Below, piece by piece: positions 9,291 through 17,111 of a stretch of DNA of 64,000 bases. The notes under the pieces are model-generated. The model was not told the DNA's origin and did no database searches. It saw only the letters and a program-made list of their open reading frames with translations. The DNA lies in contig JAXLUK010000002.1 in assembly GCA_046329555.1 (NCBI GenBank), positions 620,001 to 684,000 of the forward strand. The letters are read 5' to 3'. Source of the DNA: UBA1941 sp046329555. Lineage in GTDB: Bacteria > Bacteroidota > Bacteroidia > Chitinophagales > LD1. Position 1 is the first letter of the stretch; every line of letters starts with the position of its first letter. Both the position numbers and the translations under genes were made by a program.

Positions 9291-10510
9291 TAACCTTTTC
9301 TGTTTTGCTCAATGAAGGTTAGAATCTGGCGGCAAATCTTCCTGTTATCATATTCCTCCCGAATCAAATCTTGTGCGCTTTTACCCAGCGCAATTCGCTT
9401 ATCGTTATTATAAAGCAAGTCGGTAATGTAAGTAGCGAAATTCCTTGCCGAGTCGGCTACCTGAATGTTCTTGTTCGTGGTATAGTTGATGCTTTCAGCA
9501 CCAATGGTAGTAGAAACTACCGCACGGCCTAGCGCCATTGCTTCAATAATTTTCACGCGCATGCCGCTGCCTGCAAACAAGGGTACGATACAAATAGATT
9601 TTGACAAGATAAACTGTTGCGCATTATCTACTTCCCCTACAATTCTAACCCCCTTCATACGGGTTTTTAGCAAATCGGGAGGAAAGTTTCTTCCAGCTAT
9701 ATAAAACTTCGCATCTTTTTTCTGTCGCAACACCATCGGCCACACATCGCGCAAAAACCATTTCACCCCTTCTAAATTCGGCAACCAATCCATGCCGCCA
9801 ATGAAGGCTACCGCATGTTCTTCTTCTATTTGCGTGAAGTCGGGAAGGGTATCAAAAACGTATCCGGTTGGAATCGCTACGGCTGGTGTTTTTGTTCGCC
9901 GCATCGACTTAAACAAATCCAAATCAACTTTACTCACCGGAATAACCACATCAGCCTTAAATACCTGATCCAGTTCAAAACGTTTCATGCGTTTCGCCAG
10001 AATATCCAGATAAGTTCGTTTTAACGGATTATTCTCTTGTTTGGCCAGCCGCTCCCAAATTTTGAACTCCACGTTTTGCGGACGTTGCACCACTACTGCT
10101 TTTGAACCAGCTTGTTTTAATGCAGCGCGGATGGCATCGATGTAGCGCATGAGATAAATCCCTTCCAGAAGCACTACATCATAGCTTTCTTCCAGCAACA
10201 ATTGCGTGAGTTTGGCTTCGTATGCTGCGGAATAGAATCGTTCAATGTTGTACGATTTGTCGGTAAACAGATTTTTAAGCGCAGCCGTTTTTGAAAGCGA
10301 GGTGTCAATATCTACGGCTTCCCATCGCGCCAGTGATGCTATCTCAGCGGGGAGGTGAACAGGATTAAAATAGTGCTTTTGGGTATTGAGCGCCAGCACC
10401 GTCACTTCATGTCCTAATTGTGCAAAGCCCTTGGTAAGATTGATGATGCCGATTACTTCACCATCTTTAACGGGATAGGGAAATTTTTTAGCCAGCTGCA
10501 GAATCTTCAC
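9290..10510 (-). CDS. GT4-like glycosyltransferase
   Basis: 406-residue GT-B protein starting at a GTG. The N-terminal Rossmann half opens KILQLAKKFPYPVKDGEVIG with LTKGFAQLGHEVTVLAL. The C-terminal half carries AFIGGMDWLPNLEGVKWF, FYIAGRNFP, IVGEVDN, and the donor-site block VPLFAGSGMRVKIIEAMALG, whose Glu contacts the nucleotide-sugar ribose in family GT4. No signal peptide. First gene of the leftward glycan cluster; its promoter should lie in the 160-bp gap shared with the divergent gene at 10671. Confidence 0.87.
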   Translation of the reverse strand: MKILQLAKKFPYPVKDGEVIGIINLTKGFAQLGHEVTVLALNTQKHYFNPVHLPAEIASLARWEAVDIDTSLSKTAALKNLFTDKSYNIERFYSAAYEAKLTQLLLEESYDVVLLEGIYLMRYIDAIRAALKQAGSKAVVVQRPQNVEFKIWERLAKQENNPLKRTYLDILAKRMKRFELDQVFKADVVIPVSKVDLDLFKSMRRTKTPAVAIPTGYVFDTLPDFTQIEEEHAVAFIGGMDWLPNLEGVKWFLRDVWPMVLRQKKDAKFYIAGRNFPPDLLKTRMKGVRIVGEVDNAQQFILSKSICIVPLFAGSGMRVKIIEAMALGRAVVSTTIGAESINYTTNKNIQVADSARNFATYITDLLYNNDKRIALGKSAQDLIREEYDNRKICRQILTFIEQNRKG

Positions 10511-10670
10511 GGGTGAAAAATAGGAAAAAAGAAATTTGGATAACAGCTCGGTATAGATGATAAGGGGGTGACGGGAAGGAGGTGTTTTAAATTCTGGCGA
10601 AAGGGCGTTAAATTTCTAGCACCAATGCAACTTCACCGCGCATTGTTTCGTTTACAAAAAAAATGCTGTT

Positions 10671-11378
10671 ATGGAACTAAGCGAAAACTGGCTCACTGAA
10701 GGGCTGTACGATTTCGAATACAAGAAGTACCAGCTACTGGCTTATCTGCAGCGGGTACGGGCTGATTTCAAAGATCAGAAGCTCTATCCGAGGTTGAGTG
10801 AATTGGTACAACACTATCGCAATCTGGAAGGTTATACGCGGCATAAAAAGTTATTCGTAAACCAGCTACCGAAGAAAATTGCCGCAATAGATTTGCAACA
10901 GCTTCAATTAGAATACCAGCAGACCGAGCTTAGGGAGGATGTTTTGGCGGTATTAGATGAAATAGCCAGTTATGCGTTACCGCAGATTAAGCAAAATCTG
11001 GATGATGGAAAGGCTTTGTATGATGCCGTTGAACAGCAGGTTGATATTTTTCCTGTAGGAATCATACCGATGCATAATCAGGAGGGTTATTTTTTTCTAC
11101 GGGATTATGCTGAAAAAACGGTGGGTGTATATGCTTATCAGATTACTTTATTTGAAAGTGCAACCGAAACATTACGGGGGATAAAAACAGACTTAGTATA
11201 CGAGTATGCCTCTGGTATTTCCAATACTTACGAATCTGTAAAATACCAGCTAATAAAGGAAAAACGATTGCCCGCGCCGGCCACCTATGTCATGGAGTTT
11301 AAGTTACACGTACCCTTAAATGAAACGCGGCTGCCGTTGGCTAAAAGAATGCTAGTGCGTTATCTCCATCAGGCATAA
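10671..11378 (+). CDS. Conserved hypothetical protein
   Basis: 235-residue soluble protein, rich in Leu, Glu and aromatics, mostly helical in its first 130 residues (YKKYQLLAYLQRVRADF, then YQQTELREDVLAVLDEI). A beta-rich second half contains VGIIPMHNQEGYFFLRDY and ends in VEFxLHVPL-like strands with KRMLVRYLHQA. I recognise no catalytic motif. A strong terminator lies 3 bp after the stop. It stands alone, divergent from the glycosyltransferase cluster and convergent with the collagen-like gene. The alternation of helical and strand regions suggests a structural or adaptor protein; function is unknown. Confidence 0.65.
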   Translation: MELSENWLTEGLYDFEYKKYQLLAYLQRVRADFKDQKLYPRLSELVQHYRNLEGYTRHKKLFVNQLPKKIAAIDLQQLQLEYQQTELREDVLAVLDEIASYALPQIKQNLDDGKALYDAVEQQVDIFPVGIIPMHNQEGYFFLRDYAEKTVGVYAYQITLFESATETLRGIKTDLVYEYASGISNTYESVKYQLIKEKRLPAPATYVMEFKLHVPLNETRLPLAKRMLVRYLHQA

Positions 11379-11380
11379 GC

Positions 11381-11414
11381 AAAAAAAAAGGGGCGGTTTA
11401 ACCGCCCCTTTTTT
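11381..11414. terminator. Bidirectional intrinsic terminator
   Basis: GGGGCGG (11390-11396) pairs with CCGCCCC (11402-11408), extendable to 9 bp with a very small loop. It is flanked by nine A on the left and six T on the right, so it can terminate both the rightward gene ending at 11378 and the leftward gene ending at 11427. The clearest terminator in the window. Confidence 0.9.
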
Positions 11415-11426
11415 GAGTACTAAAAA

Positions 11427-13661
11427 TTACTTCTTTTTCAACTCCTGCAATTCACGTTCCAGTCGATTGATTTTATCTTCTTGCTCTTGAATTGCCCTCG
11501 TTAGCACCGGAATCAGCTCAGAATAGCGAACACCGTAAGTATCGTTGTGGTCTACTTTTTTGTTGCTCTTTTCTAAGCGCGCCTTCTCTTCTGCTGAAAT
11601 GAACTTATGTTCCACCACATCCGGAACAATTTTTTCTAATTCCTGCGCAGAAAATCCAAGATAACGACCGCCTTCGGGATTTGATTTCCAGTTATAAGAA
11701 ATTGGTTTTAGTTGCATGATTTCCTTCAAACCGTAACCAATATTTTGAACATTGGTTTTCATGCGAATGTCTGAAGTTTGAATCGTGCCGTTCTGTGCGT
11801 ATACGGCCAACCACCTGTAAGCTGAATTTCCCAGGTTCACGGTAACATCATTAAATGGTTCAAATGTTGGCGTAGCGGCAGTTAAGTCGTAGTCAGAAAG
11901 ATAAACTCGCCCGGTAACCGACATATTAGAATCGGTATAGGCTGTAAGAAATATCGTTCCATCAAACTCGGTGTAAGGTGCCAGGTTAGCTCCTTTTCTG
12001 ATATAATGTACACGCGGTCCGTAATAGTTGAAGGTGCTGGTTATTCCTGATTTGAGGCGAATAGCGCCGGCATCAGGATTATCCAGTTCGATGTCTAGTT
12101 TAGAAAGGGGAGTTGTTGTGCCAATTCCCACATTGCCATTAGCCACCAATAGGCCGGGGCCGCTAACAGAGGCAAAGTATCCCGCCACACCTGCGCCTGT
12201 TGCATATCCATAAATTGCACGCCCTGTAGAGGAATTACCCCAAATGCCATAACCAGAAGCTGAGTTACCATAAACTCCATTTCCCGATACAGACGTTCCT
12301 GATATACCAGAACCAGTACTTGCATCTCCGCGAACCGCAGATTGAGAAACAAGGATGGGAGCAACTGCGTTCTCGATATTACCGTAAATACCCGATCCGG
12401 CGCCGCTGTTTTTCACATTGACAATGTTAGAACCGGCAGCTGCGCTTCCTTGTACGTCCAACAAATTGCCAGGTGTTAAGGTACCAATACCTACATTACC
12501 ATTATTCAACAAAATCAAATTACTAGATCCGGAAGCTGCCGCCAGGCGAATACTCCCCGTTTCGCTATTCTGTATTGAAAAGTCATTACCATTCATTCTA
12601 AGTCTAACCCCATCCGTAACTAAATTTCCGTTCGATGCATTTTGTAGAAAAATGCTTTCGTCAGAAACACCGGAACGGCTAATTTGAAGTGCAGCAGCAG
12701 GAACAGGAGCTGTAACACCAAGCCCGACACTTGTTCCGTTATCAAACAACTGAGAAAGACCCAATGAAGAGGCGCTCGTCCATTTTGCTATGTAATTGGT
12801 AGTACCACCGCTTAAAGAAGCTGTACCAGTAGGTCCCTGTGGACCTGTAGCGCCCGCAGCGCCGGTTGCACCTGTAGCACCGGCAGAACCAGCTGGGCCC
12901 GTTGCTCCTGTAGCACCCGCCGCGCCAACAGGACCAGTTGCTCCGGTGGTTCCAGCTCCGGTTGGGCCTTGTGGACCAGTGGCACCCGCCGCGCCAGCAG
13001 GACCAGTGGCACCAGTGGTTCCCGCTCCGGTTGGGCCTTGCGGACCCGTAGCGCCAGTTGGACCTTGCGGGCCTGTAGCACCGGTTGCGCCTGCGCCCGG
13101 ACCAGTTGGACCTTGCGGACCAGTGGCACCTGTTGCGCCAGTGGCGCCGGCACCCGGACCGGTCACACCTTGCGGACCTGTGGGTCCTGTTACGCCCGCA
13201 CCAGTAGCGCCTTGAGGGCCTGTAGGACCTTGCGGGCCTGTGGCGCCTTGAGGGCCTGTAGCGCCGCCGCCGCCATTAGCTGCGTATAAAGCGTAAGGAA
13301 CGCTAATCAACTGGCTGGTACCCATAGAAGTGAAACTTCCTGCGCCACCAATTTGCGCCTCTACCTGAAGGTACTTGGCTCCAGAACCCCAGTTAACGGT
13401 AGATAAATTTGCTGTACTTCCAATTTGGACATTCACCAAACCCAACGCATTAGCCGTAGTGTTAATGGTTTCTGTATAAACCGTAGTACCAGTTGCTGAA
13501 CCGTCGTGAATGGTAAATCGCAGATTTACAGTAGTGCCGCTGGCAACAATACTGCCGCTGCTGTTTCGAACTACAGCTTGATAGTTCATTTGTTGCGGCG
13601 CCTGAGCATAAATATAGCTTGCTAACAAGACGGCAACGAAAAAGGTAAATAGTTTCTTCAT
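11427..13661 (-). CDS. Collagen-like surface fibre protein with S74 chaperone tail
   Basis: 744 residues. Signal peptide (1-20, ending YIYAQ), an N-terminal beta domain (21-128) of the kind found in Bacteroidota tail-fibre-like proteins, then Gly-X-Y repeats at 131-279 dominated by GPQGPTGAT-type triplets. A beta-rich shaft with GNVGIGT motifs follows (about 320-620). From 629 comes a peptidase S74 intramolecular chaperone domain (SDIRMKTNVQNI, LKPISYNW, YLGFSAQELEKIVPDVV), then a coiled coil at the C-terminus. S74 domains trimerise fibres and often cleave themselves off. No T9SS sorting domain is visible, so the export route is open. Confidence 0.88.
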   Translation of the reverse strand: MKKLFTFFVAVLLASYIYAQAPQQMNYQAVVRNSSGSIVASGTTVNLRFTIHDGSATGTTVYTETINTTANALGLVNVQIGSTANLSTVNWGSGAKYLQVEAQIGGAGSFTSMGTSQLISVPYALYAANGGGGATGPQGATGPQGPTGPQGATGAGVTGPTGPQGVTGPGAGATGATGATGPQGPTGPGAGATGATGPQGPTGATGPQGPTGAGTTGATGPAGAAGATGPQGPTGAGTTGATGPVGAAGATGATGPAGSAGATGATGAAGATGPQGPTGTASLSGGTTNYIAKWTSASSLGLSQLFDNGTSVGLGVTAPVPAAALQISRSGVSDESIFLQNASNGNLVTDGVRLRMNGNDFSIQNSETGSIRLAAASGSSNLILLNNGNVGIGTLTPGNLLDVQGSAAAGSNIVNVKNSGAGSGIYGNIENAVAPILVSQSAVRGDASTGSGISGTSVSGNGVYGNSASGYGIWGNSSTGRAIYGYATGAGVAGYFASVSGPGLLVANGNVGIGTTTPLSKLDIELDNPDAGAIRLKSGITSTFNYYGPRVHYIRKGANLAPYTEFDGTIFLTAYTDSNMSVTGRVYLSDYDLTAATPTFEPFNDVTVNLGNSAYRWLAVYAQNGTIQTSDIRMKTNVQNIGYGLKEIMQLKPISYNWKSNPEGGRYLGFSAQELEKIVPDVVEHKFISAEEKARLEKSNKKVDHNDTYGVRYSELIPVLTRAIQEQEDKINRLERELQELKKK
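12840..13270 (-). repeat. Collagen-like Gly-X-Y coding repeat
   Basis: GC-rich in-frame 9-bp-based repeats coding for about 149 residues of Gly-Pro/Ala-Thr/Gln triplets. The high internal identity gives long open frames on the other strand rich in Ala-Pro-Val, which are not genes. Copy number is likely to vary between strains by slippage. Confidence 0.85.
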
Positions 13662-13695
13662 GGCTTGAATTTAGAAATTGAATTACAATTAGCAT

Positions 13696-13703
13696 GCAAG
13701 ATA
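13696..13703 (-). promoter_or_regulatory. Candidate -7 box for the collagen-like gene
   Basis: TATCTTGC on the minus strand, 35 nt upstream of the ATG at 13661; matches the TATCTT core seen before several other leftward genes here. Confidence 0.3.
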
Positions 13704-13757
13704 GGGCATTCTGATAATCTGAGAAGCGATTACGCCTATTTTTTTTAATCTTACTCA

Positions 13758-14993
13758 ATGAAAAATATAGTAACTACAATAATTCTTTTCTGTGCCGTTC
13801 AAACTATCTGGGCCACTCAGCCTAGAAAGGTGTTGTTTATTGGGATAGACGGATGTCGGAGCGATGCCTTCCAACAAGCCAACACCCCTTCGCTGGACGC
13901 CATCATTCCTAATTCTTTGTTCACCTACGACTCCTGGCACACCGGAATTACCTGGTCGGGACCTTCCTGGTCAACTATTCTTACCGGTGTAGAATGGAAT
14001 AAGCATGGCGTTACAAGCAATGCTTTTACCGGTAGCAATTTTGCGCAATACAATCTTTTCCCTGCACTGGCCAAGCAAATTAAACCTTCGTTAAAAACTG
14101 CTGAAGTGGTGGAATGGAATCCTCTGGCAGACAATATGGATTACAGCGGATGGGATAAAAAGATAAAAGTTCCGGATGGCGGTACCGTAGCTACAGCAGA
14201 TTCGGGTATAGCACTATTACAAGACCCCGATTTAGATGCCTTGTTTGTTTACTTCGATAAGGTAGACCTCACGGGCCACTCCACCACTTTCGACCCGGCT
14301 AACCCACTTTACATTAATGCCATACAAACTGTTGATTCGGCCATTGGCCGGGTGTTAGCTGCGCTGTATGCACGTCCGAATATTTTGAATGAAGACTGGT
14401 TGGTTTTGGTAACCACCGACCATGGCGGGAAAAGTTTTTTCCACGGTGGAAATTCCAATGAAGAAAGGCATATTTGGTGGATTGCCGCAGGAAACGCAGT
14501 GACCCCGCATCAGTATTTCAACGCAAATGACCCGGGCACGTATAACTGCCATGCCAATACCGTTTACGACAGCACCTGCGTTACAGCCGCTAATCTGCAT
14601 AACGCACCGCTGGGAAGAGACATTGCCGTTACGGCCTTACACCATTTGATATACGATTCAGGTATTCGTCCGGAACATAAAACCGAGTGGCAACTGGATG
14701 GCATTTCCTGGCTGAAATCAACTACAGGAATTGCCTCAACAAACGGCTCTGACGCATTAAAAATCTACCCAAATCCGGCGTCGCAATTGGTTTCAGTTTG
14801 GTTTAACAACACAAAAGAAGAAGTGGTTAACGCTAGGGTTGTGGGCATGAATGGCCAAGTGGTTAACGCTGGCATTCAATATGCTTCTTCTAACAAAATT
14901 CATATTGATGTTGCTGGCTTGCCTGCTGGAAATTATTCGGCAGAAATTACGGTGGGAAGAAATCGCTTGTCGCGCCAGTTTACCGTAAAATAA
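13758..14993 (+). CDS. T9SS-exported type I phosphodiesterase / alkaline phosphatase superfamily protein
   Basis: 411 residues: signal peptide (1-20), catalytic domain (about 24-310) and a C-terminal type A sorting domain (about 330-411: KIYPNPASQLVSVWF, LPAGNYSAEI). Metal sites are recognisable as FIGIDGCRSDAF (first Asp plus a candidate nucleophile nearby), FDKVDLTGH and TTDHGGKSFFHGG. The superfamily hydrolyses phosphodiesters or pyrophosphates using two zinc ions. A paralogue at 44507 has the same catalytic core without the sorting domain. Probably delivered to the cell surface; substrate not determinable. Confidence 0.85.
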   Translation: MKNIVTTIILFCAVQTIWATQPRKVLFIGIDGCRSDAFQQANTPSLDAIIPNSLFTYDSWHTGITWSGPSWSTILTGVEWNKHGVTSNAFTGSNFAQYNLFPALAKQIKPSLKTAEVVEWNPLADNMDYSGWDKKIKVPDGGTVATADSGIALLQDPDLDALFVYFDKVDLTGHSTTFDPANPLYINAIQTVDSAIGRVLAALYARPNILNEDWLVLVTTDHGGKSFFHGGNSNEERHIWWIAAGNAVTPHQYFNANDPGTYNCHANTVYDSTCVTAANLHNAPLGRDIAVTALHHLIYDSGIRPEHKTEWQLDGISWLKSTTGIASTNGSDALKIYPNPASQLVSVWFNNTKEEVVNARVVGMNGQVVNAGIQYASSNKIHIDVAGLPAGNYSAEITVGRNRLSRQFTVK

Positions 14994-15000
14994 TTCGCAA

Positions 15001-16329
15001 CTAATTAGCTATCCACTCGGCAGGATTTAGTTTATCCTTTCCCTTCCATATTTCGAGGTGTACCTTGGTAGCCCCATCATTTTTATCGAGCGATAAAACA
15101 CCGATGTTTTGCCGTGCGGAGAGGTTGTCGTTGGTGGCTACCGCGGCTTTCTGAATATTGGAATAAACAGAGAAATAATCACCGTGCTTCACAATGATGC
15201 ATGTTTGCGTTGTAGGCAGTGTAAAAACACTAACCACTGTTCCGCCGAAAATAGCTCTGGCGTTACTTCCTTCAGTTGCTTTGATATCTAATCCATTATT
15301 TTCAATGAATACCCCTTTTAACGTAGGGTGTTCATGCTTGCCAAAGTAGGCCACTATAGCACCTTTCAGCACCGGCCAGGGAAGTCGCCCTTTGTTCGAT
15401 GCAAAGTCCTTGGATAACTCTTGTTCTTTAGGCGTAAGCAGTACAACAGGTGGCTTTGGCAACACCTTAACTGTTTGACCGGGATTGGCCTTCGCCTGCG
15501 CTTCAGCCTGTTTGCGCGAAGCCTCCTCTGCTTTACGCCGTGCCACGCGTAACTGATCTTCAATTATCTTCTGAATCTTATTGTTTAGCGCCAGCGCCGC
15601 CTTGTTTTTATCTTCCACATAGCGCTTCATTTTTTTCTCTTTTTCACCCAATTGCGCAATCATCTTATCGGTCTCTACCTTCTCCACTTCCAACTTTCCT
15701 TTCTCCTCACTCTGTTCTACCAACAGGCTCTCCTTACGCTTTTTGTTCTTTTCTAACTTCTGCTTCTTATTGGTTAAATCATCAATAGAAGCTTGTAAGG
15801 TAAGCGCCTGCTGCCTTCGGAATTCAGAAATGTACTTGAGGTAGTTGTATCGGGCAAAAGCTTCATTAAATGAATTAGAAGAAATCAGGAATGTCCACTG
15901 ATTTTGCAAGGCCAGATTGCTGTAGGTAGTACGCAGCATACGGGCATAATCCTCTTTCATCTGCCCAATCTGTTGATTCTGCCGATCGATATCTTTAGCA
16001 GTTGAAGAAATATTTTCTTCCAGCACATCTAACTGTCGGTTGTAATTATCAATCAGCTTTTCGCGGGCTTCAATTTTATCTTTCAGCACATTGAGTTGTT
16101 CCAGGCTTTCCCGCTTTTCACTGCGCGTTTTCTCCAACTGCTTTTCCATTTCGGAGATTTCTTTTCGCAGCTTCTTCATCTGCAGTTCCAGTTGCTCTTT
16201 CTTTTGCGCATTCACCGCAACTGTAGCCGAATTTTGCCCAACGGAATGCACTACCGGCACCGCGGCAAAAATGGCCAGCCACAGCCATGCTGCAACTCCT
16301 GAAATCAAGCTGATAGTTTTGCCCCGCAT
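15001..16329 (-). CDS. Murein hydrolase activator, EnvC-like M23 protein
   Basis: 442 residues from the ATG at 16329 (the longer frame begins with TTG). Signal or anchor helix (about 5-30), then about 230 residues of strong coiled coil (KKEQLELQMKKLRKEI onwards), a basic linker, and an LytM/M23 domain (about 315-442). Two zinc ligands of active M23 peptidases are missing: the HxxxD position reads NNGLD, and the HxH-type site reads VYSNI, while KVHLEIW is kept. This is the pattern of EnvC, which activates periplasmic amidases during division rather than cutting peptidoglycan. It begins 1 bp after the DUF4292 lipoprotein gene, an arrangement common in Bacteroidota. Confidence 0.88.
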   Translation of the reverse strand: MRGKTISLISGVAAWLWLAIFAAVPVVHSVGQNSATVAVNAQKKEQLELQMKKLRKEISEMEKQLEKTRSEKRESLEQLNVLKDKIEAREKLIDNYNRQLDVLEENISSTAKDIDRQNQQIGQMKEDYARMLRTTYSNLALQNQWTFLISSNSFNEAFARYNYLKYISEFRRQQALTLQASIDDLTNKKQKLEKNKKRKESLLVEQSEEKGKLEVEKVETDKMIAQLGEKEKKMKRYVEDKNKAALALNNKIQKIIEDQLRVARRKAEEASRKQAEAQAKANPGQTVKVLPKPPVVLLTPKEQELSKDFASNKGRLPWPVLKGAIVAYFGKHEHPTLKGVFIENNGLDIKATEGSNARAIFGGTVVSVFTLPTTQTCIIVKHGDYFSVYSNIQKAAVATNDNLSARQNIGVLSLDKNDGATKVHLEIWKGKDKLNPAEWIAN

Positions 16330-16330
16330 A

Positions 16331-17080
16331 TTATTCAAACGGAAATGCGACCGGTTGATTGAGTTTTACTTTTGAAAATTCTATCTGCAATTGTTGTTGC
16401 CGGTTACCTTGCTTCACCACAATTTTTCGTGAACCAGGAAACATCAGCGCCTCCACTTCTTGCAATGCCTCAAATGTAGTTTGCAATTCGCGGCCATCGA
16501 GCTTATCTGTTAACACACTGTTTTGTACGGTGTAGTTTCCAGCATCCACCCTGGCTGCATATCGATAGGTGGCCTGATCGGCTACGGCCTGCGCCAACCG
16601 CGCAACCGTATCGCTTTCGAACCGGGTGAACGGCAAGGGCAATAAGTAGCCATATACATAGCGCTGCAGCATATTAAAATTAGCCGGTAAGGGCAAATAG
16701 CGGCTCATGTATTTCAAGTCTTGCCGTATTTTCTCTCCGTTCAATTTATTGTTTAAGAAGAAGGAGTCGCGAGTAATCATGGCCCGGGCGCCTTCAATGC
16801 CAAAAGGGCCGGTAAACGACAACCAAATGGCGCTGTCTTTTTTCATTCTTATCGTGCCGTTAAACGATAAAGCGCCTTGATCGCCATTGTAATCAATTTT
16901 CATTTTGGCAGAAAAAGTTGGCGCTATCACCGGTTGTTCTAAAAAGGGCGCTACTTCCCGGGCCATCCTGCTTTCTATCGGAACCACATCCGGCGGCTTG
17001 TTCTCTTTGTGCCTTACTTTACATGAAGCCAACAACAGCAGCGCTAATCCAATCCCTACTGAAAATCTTCCAAAAATCAT
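16331..17080 (-). CDS. DUF4292 lipoprotein (LolA/LolB-like fold)
   Basis: 249 residues from the ATG at 17080, which gives a lipoprotein signal ending LLLLASC. The mature protein has the DUF4292 pattern: FSAKMKIDYNGDQGALSFNG, RMKKDSAIWLSFTGPFGIEGARAMIT, NKLNGEKIRQDLKYMSRYLPLP and a C-terminal strand pair. The family is Bacteroidota-specific and proposed to resemble lipoprotein carrier proteins by fold. Its coupling with the EnvC-like gene suggests a cell-envelope role. It starts 31 bp after the end of the large PKD gene. Confidence 0.85.
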   Translation of the reverse strand: MIFGRFSVGIGLALLLLASCKVRHKENKPPDVVPIESRMAREVAPFLEQPVIAPTFSAKMKIDYNGDQGALSFNGTIRMKKDSAIWLSFTGPFGIEGARAMITRDSFFLNNKLNGEKIRQDLKYMSRYLPLPANFNMLQRYVYGYLLPLPFTRFESDTVARLAQAVADQATYRYAARVDAGNYTVQNSVLTDKLDGRELQTTFEALQEVEALMFPGSRKIVVKQGNRQQQLQIEFSKVKLNQPVAFPFE

Positions 17081-17111
17081 GTTGCCTGCGGCTTCAGAGC
17101 AGCCGCTACCT

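Noticed and set aside
12796..13289. Long Ala-Pro-Val and Gly/Ser/Arg-rich frames opposite the collagen-like gene
   Set aside because: Antisense shadows of Gly-X-Y codons; no start context and low complexity.
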